From Strigamia acuminata (taxonomy: Eukaryota; Arthropoda; Chilopoda; Geophilomorpha; Linotaeniidae), in contig OX442321.1 in assembly GCA_949358305.1 (NCBI GenBank), positions 3,869,605 to 3,933,604 of the forward strand: 64,000 bases of DNA, in the 5' to 3' direction. The position numbers were made by a program, and so were the translations under genes. Shown here in pieces: positions 50,081 through 61,532 of this stretch (position 1 is its first letter; every line of letters starts with the position of its first letter). Below the pieces are notes generated by a model. That model worked only from the letters and a program-made list of their open reading frames with translations, made no database searches and was not told the origin of the DNA.

Positions 50081-52330
50081 ATGACAAATAACCAGCATCA
50101 CATGAACACCCGTGGTAAGGAAAGAACTTGTTTGACCGGTGGAGTGAATCTATCCGGGTTTGTACCTGTTCCTACTGGAATGGAAGAAGTGGGAAACCAC
50201 GCGGTCCACAATGGCGTTTCAAATGAAACAGCCGGACCATCTGGTGAAAATAGGATTCCACGTGAACCCACTCCGCCTGGAGAAGAGGAATGCATTCCTG
50301 AAGGTTCTCATTTAGGCCGAGGCGGTCTATTATTTTGTCAGGATCACGGTTTGAACCCAAACCAATTTAGATCTTTGACCGAAGTATTAGATTTTGTACA
50401 CACGCGTCGTACTACGTCGGAGCAACCTAATTCCCCAGCCAGCCAAAGATTAAATAATTTTAGTCCCACTCCTTCGACGCCTATTTCTAGATATAGAAAT
50501 AAAAATACACAACCTCCTCGTCAAGATCAGTCGAATTTGACACCAGGAGATTTTAATCGTGCTTTCCAACAACGATTACGAGCGAATAACTTCGCTCGCA
50601 ACCAACAAAGAGGATTTACAAATCCAGAGAACTTTGAGAATACGTTCAACAGAACGAATTTGGGTCCGCCTAATATGGCCAACCCTAATCCAAGTTTTCC
50701 AAACGGGTCAAATAGTTGTCCGAATCTCGCTGGAAATTTGAACCCAAATTTAGGTGCGACAAGAGGTCCAAACCGCCGTTTTGATCCAAATTCTAGATTT
50801 GCAAACAATTCTAGTCCAGCACCTAACATGCAAAGGGGTCACCCAGTTCCTCCGAACTCGAATAACCCAGTTGATATGAATGATTTAAATAATCCTTCTA
50901 ATCCGGAGACGCAAGGAGATTCCAATAATTATTTGAATCACGGTACACCAAGCAATTCGAACAATCGTCCAAATTTTGGTGGCCCAGGAAGCTCGAACAA
51001 CCGTTCGAACTTTAACAATCGGAGTAATTCTAATAATCATTCGAATTATGGGAATCCAGGTAATTCGAATAACCATTCGAATTTTGGTAACCACAGTAGA
51101 CCAAATCAAAGAGGGTCGAATAATTTCAACCCCAACAATGGTGGCTCAAGTCAAAATAACTCGAGTCAATCAAACACTGGTGGATCGTCGAATGACCATT
51201 CACGTCCTCCAAGCAGCTTTGGAATGACGGCTGATGACCTCGCGTCAATTGCCACAACCATGCATAACTTAATGCAGGCTGGAAAAAGTTCTGCCATTGT
51301 CCCTCAAACTAACAGTTTGAAGCCCCCAGATATTCCTGTATTCTCCGGAAAAGCAGAAGAAAGCGAACGCTTTCTCACCATTGTAAAAAATGTCGCTTTC
51401 CTGCGAAACATGTCACTCGATGACATGCTTGTTAAAGGCGTTGCTGGTTATCTAACCGAGCAAGCACATGGTTGGTTCCATGAAAGGAGAGGAGATTTCA
51501 TATCTTGGGAAGTATTTGAACAGGCGTTCAAAGAAAGGTTTGTAGCCACTCGACAAGAGCGGACGAATCAATTAACGAAATTAAGACAACTGGAAACAGA
51601 AAGTCTTTACGATTTTATGCACAAATATTACCAGTTATGGATATTGCAAGACAGTCTTGATGCAAAAGGGGCTGGATGTCTTTTTATCGGGAGTGTAACT
51701 CCTGCTAACGATTTGCTTTTGCATACGCAAGGCATAGCGGATTTACCTCTGACAGAGATTTATACCGTTATAACAAAAAATAAAGGTCTGTACAGTCGTA
51801 CAGCTAATGGAGTAAAGGAAAATAATTCCAATCCAGTTGTTTTCCCACCTCGGAAAACAGACACTCGTCCTCAGTTGAAGACAAATGCTAAATCCTTAAC
51901 TTTGGATTCACAAGAACAACTTAATATTTGTGATGAAGAGTTACCTGAGGAGTGTGAGGCTGTTTATTTAATAAATGGAGTAGTAGATCAGACCAGACGT
52001 GGTCAATTAGTTTGTTATAACTGTAAGCAGCCCGGACATATGCGTCGGGAATGTACAAATCCAAAACCACGCACAAATTTCAACTCTGAAGAGTTACAAA
52101 AACGTGGTACTCCGGATTCCCCGACTGTGGATCCGACTTCTAAACGACCTAATAATAGGTGGATAACTCAAGAAGTGTTGGATGCAACACTAGATGCTAA
52201 ACTTGATGCGAAATTAAATACTTTTGAAAATAAGTTACAAACTTCGCTGACCAACTCGTTGGCAGAAATGGTCAAGACTTTGATCAAACCTGAATCCGCC
52301 GATTCAAGTACTATTAGTTCAAAAAACTAG
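50081..52330 (+). CDS. gag: Element D gag, 749 residues
   Basis: ATG at 50081 (MTNNQHHMNTRG). Residues 120-380 are an Asn/Pro/Ser-rich low-complexity region with repeated NSNNHSNFGN-type words. The retrotransposon gag domain follows (about 420-530; GYLTEQAHGWFHERRGDF and FERFVATRQERTNQL-like segments). One CCHC knuckle CYNCKQPGHMRREC lies near residue 645, and a coiled tail (DATLDAKLDAKLNTFENKLQ) near the end. The terminal codons TCA AAA AAC TAG hold the frameshift heptamer directly before the stop. Confidence 0.93.
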   Translation: MTNNQHHMNTRGKERTCLTGGVNLSGFVPVPTGMEEVGNHAVHNGVSNETAGPSGENRIPREPTPPGEEECIPEGSHLGRGGLLFCQDHGLNPNQFRSLTEVLDFVHTRRTTSEQPNSPASQRLNNFSPTPSTPISRYRNKNTQPPRQDQSNLTPGDFNRAFQQRLRANNFARNQQRGFTNPENFENTFNRTNLGPPNMANPNPSFPNGSNSCPNLAGNLNPNLGATRGPNRRFDPNSRFANNSSPAPNMQRGHPVPPNSNNPVDMNDLNNPSNPETQGDSNNYLNHGTPSNSNNRPNFGGPGSSNNRSNFNNRSNSNNHSNYGNPGNSNNHSNFGNHSRPNQRGSNNFNPNNGGSSQNNSSQSNTGGSSNDHSRPPSSFGMTADDLASIATTMHNLMQAGKSSAIVPQTNSLKPPDIPVFSGKAEESERFLTIVKNVAFLRNMSLDDMLVKGVAGYLTEQAHGWFHERRGDFISWEVFEQAFKERFVATRQERTNQLTKLRQLETESLYDFMHKYYQLWILQDSLDAKGAGCLFIGSVTPANDLLLHTQGIADLPLTEIYTVITKNKGLYSRTANGVKENNSNPVVFPPRKTDTRPQLKTNAKSLTLDSQEQLNICDEELPEECEAVYLINGVVDQTRRGQLVCYNCKQPGHMRRECTNPKPRTNFNSEELQKRGTPDSPTVDPTSKRPNNRWITQEVLDATLDAKLDAKLNTFENKLQTSLTNSLAEMVKTLIKPESADSSTISSKN

Positions 52331-52361
52331 ATCAGGGGGACGAAGGTTTATTCCATCCCCC
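52321..52361 (+). promoter_or_regulatory. Minus-1 ribosomal frameshift signal, gag to pol, element D
   Basis: The slippery heptamer A AAA AAC is at 52321-52327, in the gag frame as TCA AAA AAC, followed at once by the gag stop TAG. After a 7-nt spacer comes a 6-bp stem, GGGGGA (52335-52340) with TCCCCC (52356-52361), and a 15-nt loop. Slipping back one base leads into pol, whose frame is open here. Copy E has the same signal with one substitution confined to the loop. Confidence 0.82.
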
Positions 52362-55158
52362 AGAAGTAGCTGATGCTGCATCGGAAAACTTATTTATGGA
52401 TGTAGACACAACTTGTCTTGAAATAGCCACTAGTCATAGTGGCGGAGTAGATGAGAACTTACAAGAAATGACAGAACAATTAAAAAATCTGACTTTATTT
52501 CCTCACAAGTGCTACACGAAGAAATTCTGTAGACTTCGCCGACTCAACAGAGTCATAGGTGGTAATAATTTGCACAATATTACTTTGGGTAATAATAAAG
52601 ATGATCCTCGAATGAAGATCACAATTGGTGGGCTCACCTACAACGCGCTCATGGATACAGGAGCATCTCAATGTTACATTGGAGAACAACTTTTGTCTGA
52701 AACTCAGGCTCTGCCGGATTTTTTACAAGAGGCTCCCAGAAACATGTTGGTTAACGCTGTAGGCGTAGCACACAAGCCTGTCGGACAAATAACTTTGTGC
52801 GTGCAATGGGCTGATGAATTTACACCAATGAATTTCATCGTTTTGGCAAAACGAGTTTGTGGCTTGATACTTGGTCACAATTTCATGCGCAGACAGAAAA
52901 TTAGTCCGCATCCACATTTACAAGAGTTCTCTTGTGCAGATAAACCTAATTGGTCCGCCCCTTATGAGTCGGAAGAAGCCAATTTGGCCCTTGCCCCGTT
53001 AAATCGAATTACTTTCGATTATTTAGGACTGTCGTCCACTCTCAACTCAATTGAGTTAACAGACACTCCTGTGTTGACTTGGGATGAAAAATTAGTTGAA
53101 GAGAGCGACTGCACTCCGGAACAAAGACTAGCACTTCGCGAAGTGGTTAACTCGATACCGAATGTATTTCGTGATCATGTGGAACCTGTTGAAATTAAAC
53201 AATACTGGCCTGAGTGGGACGGAAATCCTTCTGTTTCATTAAATCGTGCCCCGGAGAAACGAGAATATTTGGCTAGTGTGCGTTCCTATTTTTCAGAAAA
53301 TTCTAAAGAATGTTCTGAAGAAAGGGAGGGGGAGGAAGTACAAGAAACCTTGTACAGTGCGTTGACTGAAGTACTTAAAGAAGTCCCTCCTACAAGGAGA
53401 GAAATAATAGATGCTCAGTTACTAGATATTGAATGCAAACGCATTCGAGAATATTTATTGAATGACAAGGTTGTTGGGATACCACAATCTGAAATAAAAG
53501 AATGGAAAAACAAAGTCAAAAACTATTGTTTAGACAAAAAAGAAGTTGATGGTGATCAAATGATCATCTATTTTAACCCTTCGTTCGAAGAGGAATTAAA
53601 CGGTTCGGGAAACGGCTTTAAAGCCGTTGTACCCAGTTCACTCGTAAAACGAGTACTCTTCGCTTGTCATGGCCACCCTCTAAGCGGTCACGCTGGGATG
53701 AGTAAAACGCTTGAGAAAACGCGTTTAATATATTTCTGGCCTGGTATGAGTAGAAGTGTCAGGAACTACGTCAAAAGCTGCATGCACTGTGCTCAGTACA
53801 AGCCTATTCAACAGAAAAGGCACGCAGCTCCTTACACACCACACAACATGACCAATCCTTGGGAATGTATTAACATGGACTTGATGGGCCCAAAACCCGC
53901 GGGAAGGTCCCAAAACCAGTATATTTTTGTCATTATTGACAATTGTACCAAGTTCGTTGAAATTAAGGCTTTGACCAAAGCCACGAGCGCTAACTGCGTT
54001 CAAGAATTAAGATCTGTTACAAACAGAAGGGGACACCCCAAAAAGATTGTGAGCGATAACGGAAAACAATTTGTTTCCGATATTTACAATGAGTATTGCG
54101 AAATGTACAACATTCGCCCGTCCCATACAAGCACGTATCATGCCCAGGCGAACCCGACAGAGCGAGCCAATAGAGATATAAAAACCATGCTGGCTTTGTA
54201 CACAGATGTGCACACGCAATGGCCACGATATTTAGACGAATTCGCGTTCGCGATGAGAAATAATGTCTCAGCGGCAACGGGCTCAAGCCCGATGTTACTG
54301 AACACGGAACGAATCGTAACATTACCTTTCGACCCAAGGATTATTAAACATGCCAATCCATTTGACAAAGAAAATCCAGAAAAATATGTCAGAGTACTAT
54401 TAGATATATTACGCAGATCGCATCAAGAGATGCATCGCAGAATTCAATTGAATTTTGAACGACATAGAAAAATACACGAACAAAAGTTCGTAATTACGGA
54501 GTTTGAAGTTGGAGATTTAGTTTGGAAACAAACTCACATTCTCTCGTGCGCAGATAAAAATATTTCTGCTGGTTTCGCAGAGAAGAGAGATGGTCCGTGG
54601 GAGATTACTAAAGTACTTCCAGGCGGAGCATATAAATTATGCAAATTATCTGATAATTCGATCGAAAAATCAGTGAACATTAAAGCGTTGTACCCCTATA
54701 CGCCCTCATACCCGATCGAGACTTGGAAAGTAGGACAAAAGTCCGCCTCTTACTCGCCTCAAGAAAATCCTAAATGGATGGATGAAAGTAACCAACTTCC
54801 GGATGCTGAAGAAATGGAATTAATTCCTGAAACTTCATCAGAAATTCCAATGGAATTATCCGACTCAACTTCGGTGCAAATTGACAAATCTGCGCCCATT
54901 AAGTCTAAACATAGACATAGACAACGATTAACTGCTATAGAAAAGAAAGCGGCGTTGAAAAGAGGCGAAGTTCCAAAGAAACCGCCTCGAAAACCCCGCA
55001 AACCCCAACCGATAGTTCCACGAACTAGCACTCGTCCACGACGAGAACGAAAACCAAATCTTAAATATGCAGATGAAAATTTCGTGCGAAACATCACTGC
55101 AGTATTTAAAAAACCATACCAACAACGAGGAAAAGCCTCAAAGTTCTGTTGGAATTGA
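52328..55158 (+). CDS. pol: Element D pol without RT and RNase H: protease and integrase only
   Basis: This is reached by the frameshift; the first ATG (52396) is internal. Residues are counted from that ATG. The protease motif LMDTGASQCYIG is near 85. The text up to PNVFRDHV (about 255-275) matches the linker that precedes RT in other Gypsy elements, but what follows is the linker that normally comes after RNase H (VPPTRREIIDAQ). Next come the integrase zinc finger (HPLSGHAGMSKTL, CMHCAQ, near 428-460), the core (NMDLMGP, VSDNGKQF, NPTERANRD) and a basic tail. Alignment by eye with element A shows the same integrase type, with roughly 430 residues missing. The frame is intact, so the deletion was in frame or was repaired. 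Confidence 0.9.
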
Positions 55159-56210
55159 TAAGTTTTATTCAAAACTTGGAGACTGTAATTATTTACATGT
55201 CTGACAGGTGTAGTGATTTATAATCTCAACACCGGGGGACAAGATATTACGATATTTATGGAAATTTATATTAAAAATATGAATTTGTTGCGATGAATTA
55301 AATATTCGGTAGAATATTTTAATTTTTTGGTCGTATTTACATGTATTTTAACCAAAATACAGAGAATTACTTTGAAAAGTGATAATCTCGCGTAATTACG
55401 AAGGTACGAGACTTACGAGGTGTGATTAAACCTCGAACCCGACAATTAATAGGGAATAAAATTCCCAGGGTTCATTGCACACAAACACTTCGTTAACACA
55501 CACGGATACAAGTGACTTCGTCCCTTCGACCCGTCTTCACTTTTTCGACTTCGGAAAAAATCAGCGCTAATTCAGTTAGCCGACTCCAAAACAGGAAAGC
55601 TTCACTTCCGACAGTAAGTAGTTTTCAAATATATTCTTTGACCAAAGAATTGGAAAATTGTTCGCAACAATTGAAATATCGGCGTCCCGATAAAAAGTTC
55701 ACGTGTATTATAAACGTGAATTGGCACTAAATCACTCTGGAAGTTTAACTATTCAGTCGAATAGTTTGTGTTAAATTCCGATAATGAATTATTGAAATTT
55801 AAGTACGTAGGCACTAATTATTTAAATCAAGTCGCGGTCGAGGCTTGGATAAATTATTTAACGATGAATTTTCAATGTGAGATATTTATTAGACTAAGTG
55901 TTAATTAATTAATACGAAGTTTATTTTTTGATATTCAAAGATGGAATTAAATAGTTTACAGAAACTACGGGGATTTTTCTTTTGAAAAATCAACAAGTTG
56001 CGATTTTCAATGAAAGTCGCTGTCAGGCGAGTCCATTTTCGTGTCATAAACACAAGGGGAATGTGACTCATTAGTGTCACATGTTAGGGGTTATAAATAA
56101 CTCGAGTTGTGTATTTTCGTTGCGAACAATACATTTTAATTCTTTGGACTCAAGGAATGATTATTTAGAGTGGAATTATTTTTAATAAAATAATTTATTT
56201 GCGTCTGCAG
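55159..56210 (+). other. Element D region between pol and third ORF, with splice signals
   Basis: There is no ORF of note. A strong donor ACA|GTAAGT occurs at 55614, and the acceptor GCGTCTGCAG ends at 56210, directly before the ATG of the third ORF. Splicing would remove 597 bp, close to the 560-bp intron of element A in the equivalent place. The 150 bp before the donor contain no ATG, so they could serve as a non-coding leader exon. Confidence 0.55.
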
Positions 56211-57728
56211 ATGGGAAGTGGTAAACACCGTTCAAAACGGAGTCATCGACGTCACCGTCATGAAAGCTCCAGCTCGTCCACCTCGTCTAGTGACGAGCAA
56301 CGCCGTTCAGCGGAACGTGCTTACATGAGGGCCCAACCGATACCGACGGCGCCCGCCTCGATGTACGCCCTGACGCCGCTGCAACTCGCAACGCTTAATT
56401 GGCTGAGCGTCCATCCGGACGGACTTCCGCTCGATTTGAATTCGATGATGCAGGCCCCATCCACTTCTGCGCAGCCAACTATTTATGAGTCGGCGCAATT
56501 GGCCCCGTTGGCCCAGGTAGCATATCCGCCTGTAAACGTTATCAACGTCCCGTTGGCCCCGCATTCGCCAGAATTTCGGCCGCCAACTGCAAGCGTGGCG
56601 CCTACCGTCGCCAACACGTCGAATGCAGCTGCACCGACTGTGGCAGGACAATCAACGTCTGTTGCCCATCTTCCTGCCGGTGCTGAATCTTCGGCATCCG
56701 AATACGGATGGAACGAGCCGCCACCGGGCGCCCTGCGTTTTTCGGAGCCTGTTTCTCGCAACCGCGAGTACCGAGCCGCCAATAAGGCAAGAAAGAAGGA
56801 CGAGAAGGCCCGCCTGCGCAAGGAGCAGTGCGAACGAGACATGGCAGCCGGAATACCTCACGATAACATCGTGACGGACCAGGCAACAGAGACGATCTGC
56901 CCATTTTGCGTCGGCTGTGGGTGGTGCTGCGGTGCATCCGCAGGTTCCTCATTAATGAGATGTCCAAACTGTCGAGGAAGGAAAACGCGACCGCGTTCGG
57001 AGCCGTGGCGCAAGGAGGTTCAGCCCCACGTGGTGAAAGGCATTAAGCCTAACGAGAAGCGATGTTGGGCTCACTGCCCCAAGTGCCGATTGTTTCTAAA
57101 CAGCCGCGGCGAGGCTGTGTACATCGACCCGCACTTCCTCACCTGGGCCCGTGCTGAAGCCAACGCCGGCGTAAGAGTCGAACTCCTTCGACAGTCACCG
57201 CCGCCGTCCGAGGACTCTGAAGTTTCTACTGAAACTGTCCAGGCCGCCGACAGCGTTGGAAGTGAGGTCGTAGAAGAAATCGTTCGACCAAGAACGATGT
57301 CGCGTGGACGAGGCTGTCTGACGCTCGACCGAGCGAGAGAAATTGCCAAGGTTCAACGAACCAACATCTTGGCACGAGGGCGAGCTCGTAAGCTTCAACA
57401 GGCTGTTGAAACGTCGTCTAAACCCGTGGAGGATCCTCCAGCGGCCGTAACCGACGTGTCTAGCGCCCCTCCAGCGTCTAAGTCTGAGACTTCGGACGAC
57501 GCACAGTTCGAGGACGCCGAGGAGTTGCTTTCCGTCGTCGATTTTGTGGCGGAGTTGCTCGAGGATCTGCCGTTCCCACTTCCGAGTCCGGAAGAGATTG
57601 AAGCTCCGGAGGAAGCTGTGTTTTCCGCCGTCTCGACAGAGGCGACTGAAGAATCGGATTTTCTGACTTCTGCTGAAGTCGAGAAAAAGGAAGAGAAAGA
57701 TTCGACTAACGTCGAAAAGAAGGAGTAA
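56211..57728 (+). CDS. Element D third ORF: Ser/Arg-rich zinc-ribbon protein, 505 residues
   Basis: The ATG directly follows a splice acceptor. Residues 1-35 are basic and Ser-rich (MGSGKHRSKRSHRRHRH, then a Ser run). A Pro/Ala-rich stretch follows. A cysteine cluster at about 229-293 (CPFCVGCGWCC, CPNCRG, CWAHCPKC) should bind two zinc ions. The C-terminal third is acidic and ends in Glu/Lys repeats. There is no signal peptide or membrane segment, so it is not an envelope protein. I do not recognise the family. It shares position and Ser/Arg content with the third ORF of element A, but no alignable sequence was seen. A nucleic-acid-binding role is inference. Confidence 0.8.
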   Translation: MGSGKHRSKRSHRRHRHESSSSSTSSSDEQRRSAERAYMRAQPIPTAPASMYALTPLQLATLNWLSVHPDGLPLDLNSMMQAPSTSAQPTIYESAQLAPLAQVAYPPVNVINVPLAPHSPEFRPPTASVAPTVANTSNAAAPTVAGQSTSVAHLPAGAESSASEYGWNEPPPGALRFSEPVSRNREYRAANKARKKDEKARLRKEQCERDMAAGIPHDNIVTDQATETICPFCVGCGWCCGASAGSSLMRCPNCRGRKTRPRSEPWRKEVQPHVVKGIKPNEKRCWAHCPKCRLFLNSRGEAVYIDPHFLTWARAEANAGVRVELLRQSPPPSEDSEVSTETVQAADSVGSEVVEEIVRPRTMSRGRGCLTLDRAREIAKVQRTNILARGRARKLQQAVETSSKPVEDPPAAVTDVSSAPPASKSETSDDAQFEDAEELLSVVDFVAELLEDLPFPLPSPEEIEAPEEAVFSAVSTEATEESDFLTSAEVEKKEEKDSTNVEKKE

Positions 57729-58476
57729 AAGGGACAAAATTAACATTCGTTTATTTTTCTGAGTGGAGATTTTTATGACTAAAAATACTCCAAGTGTTTT
57801 GTTGTGTTTTTTGCAATTACGAAATATTCCCACGAGTATTGTGTTTGTTTGTTTCAAGATCTTGAACTAATTATTAAATACTCAAACGAGTATAGTTTAA
57901 TTTAAAAATTGGATTCAATTTAATTTGTTATTGTTTTTCGAATTCAATTTGGATGTTTATTTGAATTAATCATATTAACATATGTGTGATTGTTTAGTTT
58001 ATTTTTCATAATTATTTGTGAAAATTTGTGTTTATTTTTTGCTTTGTTCAAAGTGTTGAAGAATTTCAAGTTGAAATTCAATAATTTTTATGACAATCGT
58101 AATAAAAATTAGTAGTTTAGATTTTCGATAAATAAAATTTTGCATAAGTTTATTTTTTATTGATTATCTTGTTGATTAATAAGCTATGATGTAGTTTAAT
58201 TGACGGAGAAAATAAAATTTCTATCGAAATTAATTTTCTCGAACATGTATCCATGTTCGGACGAGTTCATTTCCGTCGCTTAGCAACCGGGAGTTGCGTT
58301 GTACAGGGAAGCCGATTAGTCTAATCGGGTGACGAAGTTTCTGAAAGAAATAACGTGATTAAGTTAATAAAATACTTACCAAGTGGATTAATTCGATAGA
58401 ATTAAGTGAACATTTCTTATACATTAAGAATGACAATTAAAAAGTTGGTAAACTCTATGATTGTCACCGGGGGATG
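57729..58476 (+). other. 3' untranslated part of element D
   Basis: This AT-rich DNA has no ORF. It ends with the purine tract CACCGGGGGATG directly before the LTR at 58477. Confidence 0.6.
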
Positions 58477-60216
58477 TGTGATGATTACAAATCCGTATTT
58501 ATCAATGTTCACAATAGATGGCGCTGTTTACCAAACGCGCGTAATTCAAAACTCGATAAAACTAAAAGTGTGATAAATAATTATTTAGACACAGTGAATA
58601 AAATATAACTATTTTATTCGATATAAACTAAGTATTATTTACTTGACAATGTTGATTCTATCGAATCAATATCCACATTACTTACCTGTCGAAGGGAACC
58701 AATCGGACCCTTCCGGACCCCAACTGGGCCCATCTGGACATAGTCATATATTAGGTCCGGCCTAGTGACCCACGAATCCGCCGATTCGTACGCTGATTGG
58801 CTGTTGCCAACCTAGTAGTTCTACAGAACTATATAAGCATCAGTTTCTCACCCACTCTCCCCCTGGCTTGATAACTGTAAATGTCTGTAATTGAATTGTT
58901 GTTATCGTTTGATTTCACTTTCTTATCGACACATCAGGCCACCTCAGCTCTCCACAATCGGTATTCATTACTATTGTTATTGTTGTTGTAGGGCCTTTTC
59001 GGGAAGGCTAACTCCGGTAATAGACATGCATTCGCATGAAATGGCCCCGTAACGTTAGCCAGCTGTTCTACGGGACAGTAGGATTTCGTACGGTGGCTTA
59101 ATATAACGGTCGTATACAGTACGACCTTGCTAAATGAAAGTAGGTCCCTCAGCTAACTGGCCACAGTCCGCTGCAGGATGGTTGTTGTAGACAGCCCACG
59201 CGGGTTCCCGTCTTTTTTTACGATTGGTCCTTCCGCACGTTAAAAGTCGGTAAAGGCCTAATGCACAGGTGACACGCCGGGTTGGTAGCCCGTGAGTAAT
59301 ATCTTCAAGATGTTGCGATAAATAACTACCTGGATAATGGTAATCCAACGGCAGTGGCCGATTAATATTTTACCCGGTGCTCGATCAATGGATCCCGTCA
59401 TCGTAAGGCATGCTGGCGGATGGAGGAGTCAAATCCTCCCGCGATGGTTCTCTCGACCGTCGTGACGGTCCCCGCCCCATTGTACCCTCCGGGTTAGTAA
59501 CCCGTGAATGATATAAAATATATCGTGTTAAACAAATTACTCGGGCATTGGTAATCCTGTATTGGCAATATCTTTTTATACCGGTAAGTCCATAGAAATG
59601 TTTACCTGGTGGTTGGTACCACCGATAGCGAGTTAAAGCACACAATTAAATACTCGGCGCCTGATCACGAGATCTTGTCGTCGTAAGGCATGCTGGCGGA
59701 TGGAGTCTCAACAACTCCCGCGACGTTCTCTCAATTGTCGTGACGGTCCCCGCCCAATTAATATTTATACAACAATTCATTTGTTGTATTCCACTAATTA
59801 CTTTACTTTTATTCATTTGGAACATGGAATATTCTGCTGAATATTCCTACTTATGCGAAGGACTCTTCGCATTATTAGATACTCAAGCTGCGGACCAAAT
59901 ACGTCTCCGTAGCGATATTTGTGACGATGCCGCAAGTCAGCCGTATCCCTTTGGCTTCGCCCGGATCCTCAACCAGTTGATGCCGCCCGTTTACACGCGT
60001 CGAGAACCCAATTATGTTATCATTAATATTTAGTAATAAATATGTTAGGTCACACTAAAACTGTAAGTTATTTCTATTCGATCACGTATTCATGTCGGTA
60101 AAGGCTTCCGTAGCTTATCTCGGTTAGGTTGTTGCTAAACTTAGCAACGTCTTGTATAAACCGAATTATCTATCTCAAAAGGACTAATAAATTAGCCCAA
60201 AAGTAGAATCGTCACA
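58477..60216 (+). repeat. Shared LTR between copies D and E
   Basis: It is the 3' LTR of D and the 5' LTR of E. It differs from 40489-42228 by one noticed base (CAAATTCTCC versus CAAATCCTCC). The duplicated primer sites follow at 60219 and 60405. Confidence 0.92.
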
Positions 60217-61532
60217 AGTGGAGGTTCTACCGAGATAGGCTGCCTAAATTTAAAATAAATTTTGAAGTTTTTCGTGTGTTTATGAGAATTCGGAAATGTG
60301 CTTGCGGTGATAAAATTTCAAATGAAATTTTTTGTGTGACAGAACCCATGTTTTGTTTAATGTTCTTCTTCTTTTTATAGGAATCTCGTTAGAACCGTCA
60401 CAAGTGGAGGTTCTACCGAGATAGGCTGCCAAATTTTAAATAAAATTTGAAGTTTTGCATGTCTATGATGAATTCGAGTAGTGTAACGTTTATGGTGATT
60501 TTTGTGTGTAAAAATAAATTTCGTTTGAGATTTATAAGTGTTTAATATATTTTATTTTTGTCTTAAATTTTGTTGAAAAGATAATAAGTGTAACTCACTT
60601 TGTTCTTTATTCTCCGCCGTGGAAATTATACGTTTTAACAAAATAATAATTTCTACCGCGTGGTCAGGCCTAAAGGCCCAACCCCGAGAATGGGAGTCTT
60701 GCCCGAACTTGTTGAAGTTGATTCCGCGCGGGTAACGTCATTTTGTCATCGACAATCGGACAAAACCACGCGGTCGGACCTAATTTTGAAAAGTCGACTT
60801 TTGATGGAATTCTTAAAGAATTCTATCAATTTAACAGTTGTTTTTTATTTTTAGAAATGTTTTTTACATGTATTTTGCTTGAGACTTCAAGTTAAACCTA
60901 AATTTATTTGCATAAATAAATTAGAAAGAAAATTGACATTTTCTCCTAGAAGTAAAATTTATATTTTATTTAGAATGGGTTTACCTTATTTTACAGACTT
61001 GATCTACATTAAAATGTTGGTTGAAAAACGTGATCTCAAGCCATTGAAATCGAATTTTATGAATGGAATACCATTCGGATTTCAGCGAAGAAGGATTCTC
61101 GCTGTTGTGTTGCCTAGCAACCCGTGTTGTGCAGAAAAGCCGTCGATTCAAACGAATCGGCGCGTCTTTTGAAATTACGAGTTTTTAAAAAACTTTAAAA
61201 ATTCCATAAAGGTGATCATTCATTTTTATTAAATAAATTTAATAATATTTTAGAGTACTTTGAAAAGTATTCATATTGTTTGTGACTACGTCATAACACT
61301 GGAATCTGTCAAGATTACGGTTCCACGAACTTAGTGATTTCCACCAATCTCGGATGAGATTGGACTCTCGCAAGATTAGCGTTGATACTTGACCAATCAG
61401 AGAGGTGTCTTGAAGTACCCATACTTCCTTTCGAATAGTGTGACCACTGCTTCGTTTGCGACCCTCCTGAACGTTTGCAACTTCATCGTTATCTCTCAGA
61501 CTTAGGAAATTTTCTTAGTTTTAAGTTTAGTT
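60217..61532 (+). other. Leader of element E, uninterrupted
   Basis: This 1316-bp leader has duplicated primer sites, the predicted leader acceptor at 60380, and an upstream ORF starting with the ATGGG at 60690 (the site where BEL inserted in D). A second open frame lies near 60975-61172. Confidence 0.6.

Larger units (their letters stand above)
40489..60216 (+). mobile_element. Gypsy-type element D, RT-less, with BEL insertion in its leader
   Basis: It runs from LTR 40489-42228 to LTR 58477-60216, each 1740 bp with one difference noticed. Internal order is leader, gag (50081-52330), minus-1 frameshift signal, pol lacking RT and RNase H (to 55158), a third ORF (56211-57728), and a purine tract CCGGGGGATG next to the right LTR. 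The right LTR is directly followed by a second internal copy (E), so the two share one LTR. The left LTR cuts into the DIRS remnant. A 6.5-kb BEL element sits at 42707-49237. Confidence 0.9.
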
